This document shows, in pieces, positions 42,982 to 55,400 of a stretch of DNA of 64,000 nt; within the stretch, counting starts at the first letter, position 1; every line of letters starts with the position of its first letter. This stretch comes from Symbiodinium natans. Taxonomy: Eukaryota; Sar; Dinophyceae; Suessiales; Symbiodiniaceae. The stretch spans positions 518,501 to 582,500 of the forward strand of contig CAJNDS010002180.1 of NCBI GenBank assembly GCA_905221605.1, given 5' to 3'. A program made the position numbers and the translations under genes. The notes beneath the pieces were generated by a model. It ran no database searches, was not told the DNA's origin, and saw only the letters and a program-made list of their open reading frames with translations.

Positions 42982-45900
42982 GCTCGAGAAGACTCTGAGC
43001 GAAAAGGATGCCGAGATCAAGAGGAGCCTGGGCCTGGTTAAATTAAGGCTACCAATGGGGTTTGGTTTAGGGTTTAGGGTTTAGGGTTTAGGGTTTTAGG
43101 GTTTAGGGTTTAGGGTTTAGGGTTTAGGGTTTAGGGTTTAGGGTTTAGGGTTTAGGGTTTAGGGTTTAGGGTTTAGGGTGCTTAAGAACCCCTCCAAAAA
43201 TGAATAAACATGTTCTTCCCTGTAGGGGTAATATAGGGATTGTTTTTCCCCACCCTCGCTGTGGGGTTGTCAGACTTGACCTCAACTTTTCTTCTCGCCC
43301 GGAACTCTTCTCCGACTACTCCTCGCTCATCCCTGGAGTGCCCACCCCCAGAGTGTCCTTGGAGTGCCCAACTCGCAGAAGTGCCCAACCCCAGAGTTTA
43401 ATACCCTGAATAGGCTGCTTTTTGATTACTTCATAGTAGTTGGGATACGATAATCCCCTGTAGAACTGACAGTGTACAGTGTACACTTTTGGGGGACTTC
43501 TGAACTCAGCAACTAAGACTTCTTCCAACCATACTTCTTACTGCCCATGAACCTGCAAGCAGAGGCTGGCCACTTCAGATGGGCCTTGCGCGCGACAGCT
43601 TTGGTGCAACCCTAGTGACCCGAACCCAGATCTGTAAACCCAAGCAGCACCCCAACCCCGCCCTAAACCCTAAACCCTAAACCCTAAACCCTAAACCCTA
43701 AACTCTATCCCCTAAACCCTAAACCCTAAACTCTAGCCCCTAGACCCTAAACCCTAAACCCCTAGACCCTGAACCCTAAACCCAAGCTACCCTGAAGCTT
43801 GAAGCGCCCGCAAGCTGAGGAGCAAAGAGGAGCAAGCGTCCCTCCAGAAGAAGCTGATGCAAGCCGACCCTCGGTGGGCTTTGGGGCTCATTTCGACCCC
43901 TAAACCCTAAACCCTAAACCCTAAACCCTAAACCCTAAACCCTAAACCCTAAACCCTCAACCCTCAACCTTAGATAATTCGAAACTCTAAGCTCCACCCG
44001 TACGACTCACCTAAACTTCGGATTGCAGCTTCCTTGCTCAGAGCCCTTTTGCGGCAACTCCGAGTAATGGCACTCATAGCCCCTTGCAAATCGGTGTCCC
44101 AATCGAATGCTAGAACCCGTCTTATAGGAACCCCACGAACCCCAATAGAGGTATGGCTACAAGTAGAAAGTAGGCAAATAGGGTTCGAACCTCTGTCAGG
44201 AACCCGCTCCCCCAATGGGGGGTTTGCGAAAACAAGGGACCCCTAATAGTAGAGACCCCCCCAAATAGTAGGTTTCCTTAGGATAGGGACCCCAATAAGG
44301 TACCCCCTAAACCCTAAACACTAAACCCTACACCCTAAACCCTAAACCCAATTTTTGGCTAGGATCTATGTCAGGAACCCCCTCCCCAAATCAGTCTGAA
44401 CTCGGATGTTGGAGCGGCTCTTGGAAACGGGTACCGAGGAAGGGAGCTGGTTTAGGGTTTAGGGTTTAGGGTTTAGGGTTTAGTTTTTACGGTTCAGGGG
44501 TTAGGGTTTAGGATTTAGGGTTTGGGCGAATTTGGGTTTAAAGTTTATAAGGTCCAGGGTATGGGGTGCAGGGCTTAAGGCTTGTGAGGTTTAGGGTTCT
44601 GTAGAGCCTTGGCCAAGCCTGGCACGGATCAATCCCGGCCCAGAAAATCATCCCAAAAAAGTAGGACCCCCGCCATATTCCTGTGAGTTGGAGTACTATA
44701 CTTTAATACTTTTGTTGGTTCTGGGTTCCAATTATAGCTACTTGTACCCAAAAAGTATATACTTTTTGCACCCTAAACCCTGAACCCTAAACCCTAAACC
44801 CTCTACTCCAAAGTAAGGGTCAGGGTGCATGGGCCCTCTGGTGGGGTCCAAACACCGATCCCTAGACCTCGATGCTGGCGGGCAGGGTTTAGGGCTTAGG
44901 GCGTTGGGTTTAGGCTTTAGGGTTTTGTGTATAGGCATTCGGGCCGCTTAGGGTTGAGGGTTCAGGGCTTAGGGTTCAGGGTTTAGGGTTTAGGGTTCAG
45001 GGTTCAGGGTTCAGGGTTCAGGGTTTAGGGTTTAGGGTTTAGGTGTTCCAAACCCGAAGTTCGAAGTCGCAAGGAAACCGAGAAGCAGGCCCGCGCCCGG
45101 GCGGAGAAGGAGAAGGAAGAGCAGATCAAGCAGCAGCATGCCCTGGAGATTGGGATTCATGACCCCTTAGTTTTCTGTGTTTTAGGGTTTAGGGTTAAGG
45201 GTTTAGGGTTAAGGGTTTAGGGTAACCTAGGACCCAGAGTAGGCCCTTATTCACTTGTTTGGGGGTTTAGGTTCCCTTCTGTGTCCCTGTAAACCAAAAA
45301 AAGGGCACCCCTTTTGACTCCTGGGCTTTTTTTGGGTCTGGGATTTAGGATTGGGAGTTTACAGGGCTGAGGGGTTTATGGCCTGAGCCTATACAGCCTA
45401 AATCCTGAACCTTGAACCCTAAAAGCCCGAGCCAAGGCAAGAGGAGAAGATCAAGGCTCTCAAGAAGCAGACAGAAGAGTTGGAGGAGCTCAAGCGTGAG
45501 CAGGCCGGGTGCGGAGAGGAAAAGCCTCACGAGCTTGACTTTAGGGTACAGGGTTCAGGGTTCAGGGTTCAGGGTTCAGAGTTTAGGGTTTAGGGTTTAA
45601 GGGTCTAAGGGTCTAAGGGTCGTGTGGACCAGGATTCCCCTCCTCATCCCAGCCATACTGAGTGACCCAACATTCCCACCCGAGCTGTTTTCCCTCCCAA
45701 ACACAACCCCCAAGAAAAAACCTTGGACCCTAGTTACCACCCCCTAAACCCTAAACCCTAAACCCTAAACCCTAAACCCTAAACCCCCAAACCCTAAACA
45801 AGAGACTTGGCTTGGACCTCCCTAAGTAACCGCCCCCCACCCCCCCCCCAGAATTCCTGTAGCATCTCATCGAACCGGGAAGTGCGTACTGTTAAGGGTT

Positions 45901-46876
45901 TAGGGTTAGGCAGGCTTAGGGTTTAGAGTTTAGGGTTTAGGGGAAAAGGCTTTAGGGTTTAGGGTTTAAGGTTTCGGGCATGGGAGGGGGAAGGGCTTGG
46001 GGGTTTGGGGGGTTGGGGTATAATGTTAGGCGAAGGAATCCCTAAACTGCTGAGTCTCTAAACTCCGCAACACCTTTTACAGTGAGGGGCCCCCTGCCTA
46101 TAAGGCCCTACAGCAAGTACTCGAACTTTGAAAGTCCCCTGAGGATAACCTATATCCAACAAAGATCCTGAGCCCTACACCTTAGATTTAAGACCAAACC
46201 CTAGTTATAAAGCCTAAGGCCTATAGCCCTAGGTACCCCAAAACCTTACAAGCAACTTGACGTGCTTGGTAGCCGAGTGACTTTTCCATTTTGTTGGCTG
46301 AAGGTTCCCTTATATAAAGTAGCCAACCCAAAAAAGGGTGCCCTTATTACAAGATGGTTACTGGGCTACCAAGAGTATTTGATGGGGTTCATGAGGGAGG
46401 GGGGTTCAAGACCCAAGGTTAATACTCCCCACTACTCCCTGAGGCTCCCCAAGCCTCCCTAAGGTTCCCTAGGTACCTAACCCCTCTTGAACCCCCCCAA
46501 ACCCTGGACCCTGAACCCTAAACCCTGAAAGTATAAGGGGTTCCGCACTGTAAAGCGCTGCCGGCCTAGAGGCGCGCAAGGAGCGGACGCTTGAGGCCGC
46601 CACAGCCGCTGCCGCCCCTTTGCTGCAGCTCTCGGGTTTAGGGGGCTTGGGAGTGAGGCTAAACCCTATTAAATTAGGGTTTAGGGTCTAGGGTTTAGGG
46701 TGGAGGTGAAAATAAGGGCTGAGGCTGAGGGTGTAAGGTTTAAGAGTTACCGTAAACCCCAAACCCGAAACCCGAACCCTAAGGGTTTCGGGCCGGAGCA
46801 AGCCGAACTGGACGCCCAACCTTGACGCCCAACCGCTCCAAGCACCCTCGTAACTATATCCCCCTTGGGAATTAGT

Positions 46877-46919
<43 letters not shown>

Positions 46920-49900
46920 TTGTTTCTATAAAACTCAAGAGGATATTAAACATATCATTTTTTTAAAGTTTCTAAGGGGAGTATACGTAACTGTCCCCTC
47001 AAGCTGTAGCGTTCAACTCTACCTCGGCGGCATAATCTTACAGGTCCTTCCGGGGCCGGGGGGTGGGGGGGTGGGGGGGCAAGCAGTCACTGGAGTTACC
47101 TGGGTATACCCTCACGCCTAAACCCTCAGCCCTAAACCCTAAACCCTAAATGTTCTGGATTCTTGAGGCTTTCGCAGGCGTTCAGGTTTAGGACCCTCAA
47201 GCCCTCTGTGGCATCCGAGCAGCCCGGCTCTAGCAGCGTTTAGGTTTGGGGATTCGGGTTCAAGTTTTGGGGTTTAGGGGTTTCGGGGTCTAGGGTTAAG
47301 GGTTTAGGGCATATGAAACTCCAAACCCCTAGATCCCAAGTCTCAAAACCCCATGACTTCGGCCCATACGCAGCGTTCAGTTGTTGAGCTGCGGAGGTTT
47401 CTCCGGGGAAGATGTATGTACATCACATGCACAACGTAGGTTAGTACTTACAACTCTTCAGCGCTAAGCCCTAAGCCCCAAGCCCCAAACCCCAAACCCC
47501 AAAATCCCAAACCCTAAACCCTAAACCCTAAACCCTAATCAACCTGGAGCCTGCCCAGAAAATGGAGAAAGCCGCCTTCAAGAGCGCTGGGGGATCTGAC
47601 GACGACCAGCTCAAGAAGAAACACGGCGGCCTTTTTGCAGGGTTTTTGGGCTTTAGAGGGTTTGGGGTTCAGGGTTTGGGGTTTAGGGCTTAGGGTTTAG
47701 GGTTTGGGGGCTTAGGGTTGAGGGTTTTCGGTTGCAAGGACTCGGGGCTTACTTTAAGGGAAGGATTTGGGGTTTTCAGGTTTTTTGGGGGCTCAGGGTT
47801 GCTTAGGGTCTTGTGATTGTTTGTTGTTTTGTATGTTATCAGGGCTGCAAGGCAAAGGGGTTGCAGTAGGGTTTCAGGGTTGCAGAGCTGCGTAGCTTCC
47901 ATTTTGGCGGAGCGAGACACGTGGCATGGGCGGCCAGCTTGATTCGCAGTCTTCCAAATCTCAGCTTGTACGTATCATCGAAAGGTCTAAACCCTTAACG
48001 AATTTGCCTCCGCTTTATGATGAAGAGAGGAGGAGATCTTAGTTCATTCAGGGCGAGTTATGATGGGCAGCCAGCGAGATACTTTTCATGCGGCAAGAAT
48101 GCTCAGCAGCTCATGGTTTAGGGTTTAGGGTTTACAGGGGTTAGACGGAGCGTGTCGAAAGATCCGTCAACCCAAACTAGGATGCCCAGTAGTACCCTCA
48201 TTCCCTTTTTGGGGGGTTTAGGTTCCCTTATAAACCCCTTTAAGCAAAAAAGGGGCACCCTTTTTAAGCCTTGGTTACTGGGCAGCCTAGCAAAGTCTCT
48301 TGCTGCAAGGAGCCTGAAGGAAGTCCAGACCCTGAAGAAGGAGGCGGACAATGGACATCAGGGGGTTCTCTAGGGTCGGCCTTTGGGGAAAGTTTTCCTA
48401 AACCCTAAACCCTAAACCCTACACCCTGAACCCTAAACCCCAAACCCCAAACCCCAAACCCTAAACCCTAAACCCTAAACCCTAAACCCTAAACCCTAAA
48501 CCCTAAACCCTTCGTGGGTTCAAGAGGATCATGTTCAGGATGTTTTTCAGAGGGTTTTAAGGGCCATCCTAGCTCTAGGGTTTTAGAGAATTTTAAGGTT
48601 CATTTTTTAGGGTTTAGGGTTTAGGGTTTAGGGTTTAGGGTTTAGGGTTTAGAATTGTTTGGTGTGTTAGGTCTTGTGACAGTCTGAAGTAGCGGGTGTT
48701 GACCGGAGGGGCTTGGTAGCTTCACGGAGAACATCGGATCATGAACCGGCCCTTTAGAAGGGTTTGGGGTCTACAGGGCATCTTGGTGTATTTCGCCGGG
48801 GCGGCGACAACCCTAAGCTCTCCCATTGACGGGTGGCAAAGTCTAAGTCGCCTAAACCCTATGCCCTAAGCCCTAAACCCTGAACCCTAGCCTTAAACCC
48901 TAAACCCTAAACCCTAAACCCTCAACAGACACTCAACTCCCAAGCCCAAGGGTTTCGGGATTAGCGTTGTTTGCTTGCTGGTCCCTGGCCTGGAACAACC
49001 GCTCAAACTTCGGCCAATTCGAATCTAAACGGTTTTGGGGTTTAGGGTGTAGGGTTTAGGGTTCAGGGTTTAGGGTTTAGGGTCGAACCCTAAAGCCTAC
49101 AGCCTTAACCCCTGGAAGTCTTTAGCCATAGACCCGAAGACCTGAAGCACGAGTGCGTGAGATTCTGGAGCCACACTCCAGTTCCCTTCATAGCCTTCTC
49201 CTCTCGAAGGTGATTTAGGGTTTAGGGTTTAGGGCTTAGGGTTTAGGGTTTAGGACAAGGGAAGAACCCCGTAGACCCGAAACCCTGTAGCCAGAATGAA
49301 CTTGGTCAGCTCATATATCCTAGGCTTGAGGTTTCAGGATTCGACCCTAACCCTAAGCCCTAAACCCCAAACCCTAAACCCTAAACCCTAAACCCTGAAA
49401 CCCAACCCCAAACCCTAAACCGTGAACCCTGAACCCTGATGGGGGGCTTCCTGAAACCTGTAAGCCTTCTCAACCCCTGGGTAGCTACAGCTAGGGTTCG
49501 TAGAGCACCCTAAGAACCATAGTCCCTTGAACTCCTAGACGCCCCAATTACCTGAGCTCAAAACCCCGAAGCCTCCAAGCCTTAATTTCGGGTTTAGGGT
49601 TTACGGTTTAGGGTTTAGGGTTCTAAACGTCTCAAACCCCAAAACACGCTTCAGACATGCCCAAACGAACCATGCACCCTACAGTAGCTACCTAGACTCA
49701 TGTCGACTATAGCCCGAGGCCCCCATTCCCAATCCCTTAAACCTAAAACCCTAAACCCTACGCCCCCAAAAACCCCTAAGCCCCAGTCCCTGAACCCTAA
49801 GCCCCAAACCCCTAAACCTGACTTCACACAACAGAAACCTCTCAAGCCCCGATCCCTGAAACCCCTAAGCCCTAAACCCCTAAACTCTAAACCCCAAAAC

Positions 49901-51843
49901 CCGAAACTCCCAGGCCCTAAGGCCCTAAGCCCTAAACCTTAGCCCTAAACCCTAAACCTCTGAACCCCCAAGCTTTAAAGCCCTAAAAGCCCTAAAGCCC
50001 TAAAAACAGGGTACGTACCCCTAAACCCTAGCCCTACACCCCAAACCCCCAAACCCCCAAACCCCCAAACCCCCAAGCCCTAAACCCCTAACCCCTAAAC
50101 CCTAAACCCCTAACCCCTAACCCCTAAACCCTAAACCCTAAACCCTAAACCCTAAACCCTAAACCCTAAACCCTAAACCTTTGGAGAGCAGTCCAGGGTA
50201 CGGCCTTCCCCGACCCGCAGCCAGCGGCACCAGACCCAGCCATTCGGCTGGTTTTACGGGGTCCAGGGCGGTTTAGGGTTTGGGGTTTGGGGTTTAGGGT
50301 TTAGGGTTTGGGGCTTAGGGTTTAGGGTTACTTAGGGTTTCGGGTTTAGGGTTTAGTGAGCTTAGGGGTTTCGAAGTTTCAGGTTTGGGGTGGTGTTGGT
50401 TTTTGTTTGAGGTTTTGGGTGTCGGGTTTTGGGGTATGGGGTTGTACTGTTTTTTGTTGTGTGTGTGTGTGTGCGTCCATGTTTTGTGGTGTTGGGGTTT
50501 TGGCGTTTTGCTATAATTCTTGAACCGCAAAAAACAAACCATAAATCCTGATCCTTCACGACCTGTGTAGATCGGTTGGTCTTCGTGCCCCATTCACCAA
50601 CACCGAGTTTGCCAGCAAAAAGCTGCAGCAAGAAAACAAAACCCCCCCCCAAAATGCCACGCAGCCCGTAACAGGTCTCCTCAAGCAATTAGCTTAGCCA
50701 ATACTTGAACTTTGAACTTGTTTGAGGTTTCCTGGTCTAGTAGGAATTTGGGATGCTCCCCCTTATACTAACAACTCCTTAATCGGGATTCTCGATGTTC
50801 CCCATTATACTAACGGTCCTTAATCGGGGTTACTTATTAAGGAGTTGTTAGTATAAAGGGGGAACATCCCAAGTAGGATTCATGAAGTTTAACCTGGTTT
50901 TGCCCGGACACGAACCCTACACAAGTTCTAGCAACCCTATTTCTAGAAGCCTTAACCCTAGCGCCCTAAACCATGAGCCCTGAACCCGAAAAGACCCTGA
51001 CTACCATTTGCGAAAGACACCCCCCCCCCCCCAAAAAAAAAAAAAAAAATGACAAAACAAGTCAAAAAAGAACAATGAATAAATAAAAAACAAAAGAATA
51101 CACTATATTACCCCTATAAGGAAGAATTGTTTTACTTTTTCGGGGGTCCTTAAATGATGTAATTAGCCCATCCCTAAACCTTAAACCCAAAGCCCTAAAC
51201 CCCTAAACCTAAACCCTAGCCCTAAACCCTAAACCCTAAACCCTAAACCCTGAACAGCCCAGCTGCCAGGGCCTGCAAAAGCAGATCTCGCAGCTCCAGG
51301 AGAGCCTTGCAGCTTCTCAGGCACACTGCCGGGCGCCTCAGGCTTTTAGGGTTTAGGGTTTCGGGTTTAGGGTTTAGGGTTTAGGGTTTACGGTTTAGGG
51401 CTAGGGTTCAGGGTCTAGGGTTGAGGGACAGTAGGGTTAGGTTTTCTGGGTGTATGGTTTAGGAAACTCTTAGCGGCTTAACAGCCAAACTGTCAAACCC
51501 TCAGCCTTCAAATCCTAGGTTACGGGTTTAGGGTTTAGGGTTTAGGGTTTTATTTTAGGGTTTAGGGTTTAGGGTTGAGGGTTTAGGGTCACCATGTAAC
51601 AACTACGCTAGATTTAGGGTATACAAGGTGTAGGTTTTACAAACTACCCTCAATACATGGTGAATTGAATAGGCCTCTAGCTATGTATGCCCTAGTTAGT
51701 GTTTAGACCCTAAGCCCTTCTAATCCCTACGTGTATGTAGAAATGCTATGGTCGGTGGCCTTGATCCGGCTGAGGCTCCGAGAAAGAGCAGAAGGTCTTC
51801 CAGCTGGAAATGGAGAAAAAACAGGCCAAGGGCGCGTACTACA
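42982..51843 (+). CDS. Coiled-coil protein gene B, 5' end undefined
   Basis: Exons joined by TSD rule: 42982-43023 (LEKTLSEKDAEIKR), 43820-43862 (SKEEQASLQKKLMQ), 45089-45145 (ARARAEKEKEEQIKQQHAL), 45444-45503 (EKIKALKKQTEELEELKREQ), 46572-46596 (ARKERTLE), 47572 to about 47630 (AAFKSAGGSDDDQLKKKHG), 51270 to about 51318 (GLQKQISQLQESLAAS), about 51789-51843 (QKVFQLEMEKKQAKGAY). TSDs: GAGC, GCC(G/C), GAGA, GC-, CCGC, GGCCT, CAG. The product is charged, heptad-rich alpha-helix with no other domain. A block at 48291-48350 (KSLAARSLKEVQTLKKEADN) looks coding but does not fit a clean join. Introns of 0.3-3.6 kb are mostly repeats. The start codon was not found. Confidence 0.7.
43066..43180. repeat. 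TTTAGGG array in first traced intron of gene B
   Basis: About sixteen units, followed immediately by an H-family half element (CTTAAGAACCCCTCCAAAAA). Confidence 0.96.
43412..43510. mobile_element. F-family element
   Basis: GGGATACGATAATCCCCTGT centre and CTTCTGAACTCAGCAA right end, as in the spliced copy at 20707. Confidence 0.65.
45222..45328. mobile_element. G-family element
   Basis: GTAACCTAGGACCCAGAGTA, a GGGGGTTTAGGTTCCC core and AAAAGGGCACCCC; lies within the intron between the exons ending 45145 and starting 45444. Confidence 0.7.
46269..46373 (+). mobile_element. A-family element
   Basis: GGTAGCCGAGTGAC to ACTGGGCTACCAAG, with the GTAGCCAACCCAAAAAAGGG core. Confidence 0.75.
46850..46990. 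mobile_element. D-family element with T(38)-type homopolymer
   Basis: CGTAAC on both flanks; TATATCCCCCTTGGGA left and AAGGGGAGTATA right; a long poly-T tract at about 46877-46916. Confidence 0.8.
48173..48290 (+). mobile_element. E-family element with CAAA duplication
   Basis: CTAGGATGCCCAGTAGTACC to GTTACTGGGCAGCCTAG, flanked by CAAA at 48173 and 48291. Confidence 0.85.
50748..50873. mobile_element. B-family element with nested partial copy
   Basis: TTGGGATGCTCCCCCTTATA to GGGGGAACATCCCAAG, with a second left arm (GATGTTCCCCATTATACTAA) embedded inside. Confidence 0.8.
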
Positions 51844-51848
51844 GGAGT

Positions 51849-51950
51849 CGGAATAGTTACCAATAGCATTCTCTTATGGTCCCTATATAAGTATACTGTA
51901 CTAGCCCGCCAAACCTTACTCTAATTATTAAGGCCCCTGTATTAAACCTT
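51849..51950. mobile_element. K-family element
   Basis: GGAATAGTTACCAATAGCAT, TTCTCTTATGGTCCCT and AATTATTAAGGCCCCT, matching the copy at 35552. Confidence 0.55.
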
Positions 51951-52497
51951 GATTCACGGGCTGTTGGCTGTTTAGACATCTTCGGTGTTTTAGGGTACTT
52001 TTAGGGTACAGGAAGTGTAGTAGTTTTTGTTGTTTCTGTTTTTTTTCACTTTTCGGGTTTACAGTACAGGGGTGCCACAGTTTGGGCTTAGCGTCCTTCT
52101 TAGGGCTACGGAACCGCCAGCGAAATGGCTGTCTTTGCACCTCCCTTTCGGCCAAGCCTTTTGGGACGTAGCACGACAGCCCATGGCGAAAGCAGGGTTG
52201 CAGGCTTTAGGGTTTAGGGTCAAGCAGCACATGCAACGTGGAGACACGACACAAGCAATGACATGGATGCCGACAATTGGGCTTCGATGCCGTAATGTAT
52301 AGTGACAATGGCACACAGCCTGCTGGCTGGCTGAGCACAAGACATGTGCAAAGCAAGGCGTATCACTGTATTAGTGTAGCATTGTATTGTAGCTATTGTA
52401 GTAGAATAACTATTCTGAATGAAAGAACTTCTTTTATTAGCATACTACCAGATTCTTGTTTGATTCTATCAGCTTCAATCAGCTTTGTGATCATGAC

Positions 52498-55400
52498 ATG
52501 GCGACGTTGATTACGCCATGGTTTCACGAGCCGCTTGCCACTCCTGGCTTTGCCGGGGGGTTGGCGCAGCAGTGGTGGTCACCTGCGGCTGCACGGCCAC
52601 GCATCCAACTTGGGCCACCCAACGCTGACATTTACGGTGCATCCGGGGCATGCTACTTAGTAGCCCAGTGGTACCCCTTTTCCCTTTTAGTCCAAGGTTC
52701 CCTTTTTCAGTAACCAGCCCAAAAAAAGGGGCGCCCTGTGCAAGGCTCCCTTATCAAGTAACCAACCGAAAAGAGGTTTCCCTTGTTACACGATGGGAGT
52801 TTATGAACATAAGGGACCCCCAATAGAGACCCCTAACTAGCAGGATCCCCTCATAATGAGTCCCCCAATAAGGTACCCCTAGAATCGGAAACCCCCATTT
52901 CCCTAAACCCTAAACCCTAAACCCTAAACCTGTTGCTGGGCTTCCAAGGCTATACCCCTCGCCGCTCCTTGCACCCATCCGGATTGGGCATCCTGCCACC
53001 ACATGTTGATGATGGAGTCAGGAGTTATTAGGGTTTAGGGTTTCGGGCTTCGGGTTTAGGGTTTAGGGTTTAGGGCTTCCGTACCTAGGGGACCCGAATA
53101 TAGACCCCCAAATAGTAGTAAGGACCCAAGACGGTACCCATCATGTCCGGAAGCCCCCCAGGAGTGTGTCCGTGCCACCCATCCCGCGAACGCCGTGGGA
53201 TGCGAGGGTTCCCGACATCACTAGGCGAGCGCCATGCCAGCTGAGACAGCGGCCGGTTGCTTTGCCCTTGGCCGCTGTCCGGATTGGGCACCCAGCCACC
53301 AACTTGGTAGGTGGCTCGTTTCGTTCTTCACCGGAGGAATCTGGATATGTGCTGCCAGAGGGGCCGGCAATCAGTCCGCATGATGTCTCGCCGTTGGCCC
53401 GGAAGGTGTATCCGACGCATGCCAGATTGAATGCAGCCGCTTTCGCATGTCCGGTCGAGCATCCTGGCGCAAGGTCTGGATCTGTGCCAGCCTCTCGGGG
53501 GCACAGCTTCTTGGCAGCCCAGTGGTACCCTTTGCCTTTTTTTTTTTTTGGTTCTGGGTTCCCTTCTAAAGTAACCAACCCAACAAAGGGTGCCCTTGTT
53601 ATAGTATGGTTTCTGGGCTACCAAGGCTTAGAGCCAGTTGCAAGATCGACAGTTGAACTCCATGAGAAGGACATCCCTTCGGCCATCGGCACACCACTTT
53701 GGAACACCAAGATTGAAGCAGTTTCACCAGTGGCGGACCAATTAACCAACAGAGTTTCGCATGCAGTGGCAGTGGGCACAGACGCGCCACTGGAGTCGAG
53801 TCCTCAAAACAGTGTTTGGAAACGATACTTCGCAGGTGACGAGAAGCAGTTTAGTCGTCCCTTATGTAGTAGCCGAGTATCGCGATTATCGCCTGCAGAT
53901 TCTTCGGCTGGGGCTGATGAATTTGCTGGCTTGGGGATTCGCAGGGAGGCTGCCGAGAATGAGACGGAACTGAGGGCCATGCCGGTGCGCAGGCCTAGCG
54001 CGCATGTTAGAAGATACCCGGCAGACGTAGAACGCCCTAGCGTGGATGCAAGTAGCTTGCCCAGGACAGCACCGAACTCAGCCAGAGATGATGCTGAAAG
54101 AGGGCAGGTCATACCGCAGCTTAGCACCTCGGTGGGTAGGGCCATTCAGGAATTGGGTGCAGAAAGCGTGCAGCACAAGCCCACGGTCTTGCACCAAGTC
54201 GTTAGCAAGTTTGGCCCACCACCAGAAGAGGAAGACTTCCTTGCGGCAGCATCTGCAGAGGCCGAGGAGCCCCGCGCTCCACCAAGTCAACCTCCCATGG
54301 AGGAGATGTCAAGGACAACCATCGGCGTGCCACCCGCACAAGGCGAGGTGGTACTGAACTCTGCTCAAGTAGAGGCCATCGCTCTCGCTGCAGCGGCAGT
54401 GGAACAGGCAGCTCGCGCAACTTCCCTGAAACAACTGCATGAGCTGCGGTCGTTTCGCCAGCCACCGGCCGTCGTGTGCCAGGTTGTGGATGCAGTTTCC
54501 ACATTGCTTGGCTGCTACGAGCCTAGGTAGGCTCTTGGGATATGTTTTGTTTTTTCATACTTTCCTTTATTTGGGTTCAAGAGGATCATATTCCTAAACC
54601 CTAAACCCCAAACCCCAAACCCTAAACCCTAAATCCTGAACCCTAAATCCTGAACCCTAAACCCTTTGTTCAGAGGGTTTTAGGGGCCGTCCTAGGAGCC
54701 GACATGGTCCACCGTCAAGCGAAGGTTGGATTCCGCCCTCCTGTGGCGGCTGACTTCTTTCAGTGCCATGGAGGCAGCAAGATGCTAGGATGCCTTTGAT
54801 CACCCTGATTTCCCCATTTTTTATTTAATTTAGTTTTTTTTTGGGGGGGGTGGTGTGAGGTTCCCCTTCAAAAACACCTTGTAAACAAAACAGGGGCGCA
54901 ACTTTGTTTTTATCTGTATAGGTTACTGGGGCTAACCCAGGATGCCCATCCTCGCGAGTACAAGGATTTCTTGAACTTTTGGAGGCACCGGCGTTCTGTG
55001 ACTTGGGAGCCCAGTGGTACCCTTTGCCCTTTTCAGGGGTTTGGGGTTTAGGGTTCCGGGTTCCCCGTAAAGAAACCAACCAAAAATGGGTACCCTTATT
55101 ATAATATAGTTACTGTGCTACTAAGGTGATGGCTCGTTGGCTGACAAATGTCCTGCTGTTGCTCCTTTGGCCGAATGGTGCATGGCCGTCGCGCACCTGA
55201 TGCTTCAGCTGCGAGCAACCGATGCCGAGACGCGTCCTGCGGAAGCTGACAGCAACAGCAACGTCGCTGCAGCCGCCCAGGAGCCTGCGCTGCAGCCAGA
55301 AACTGCGCCGCCGGACTTGGGCGGTCTCTACGTCAATCCTCCTCTGTGGCTAGGATGCCCAGTAGTACCCTTATTCCCTGTTTGGGAGGTTTAGGTTCCC

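Larger units (their letters stand above)
47640..51265. other. Long intron-like stretch of gene B
   Basis: Mostly telomere-like repeats, one E and one B element, and (GT)n at 50457-50475. Apart from the coding-looking block at 48291-48350 no confident exon was found. Confidence 0.5.

Noticed and set aside
44180-44200. tRNA T-loop-like GGTTCGAACC
   Set aside because: No matching acceptor, D or anticodon stems around it.
44395-44450. Exon of coiled-coil gene B (frame TRMLERLLETGTEEGSW)
   Set aside because: The flanking exons 43820-43862 and 45089-45145 join directly in frame with a GCC duplication, leaving no place for it.
48152-48372. Continuous open frame through the E-family element
   Set aside because: The element is flanked by CAAA duplications, so the frame across it is accidental; only the part after 48291 looks coding.
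53141-54504. Minus-strand open frames opposite the large exon
   Set aside because: Shadows of the GC-rich + strand exon, which has supported splice joins on both sides.
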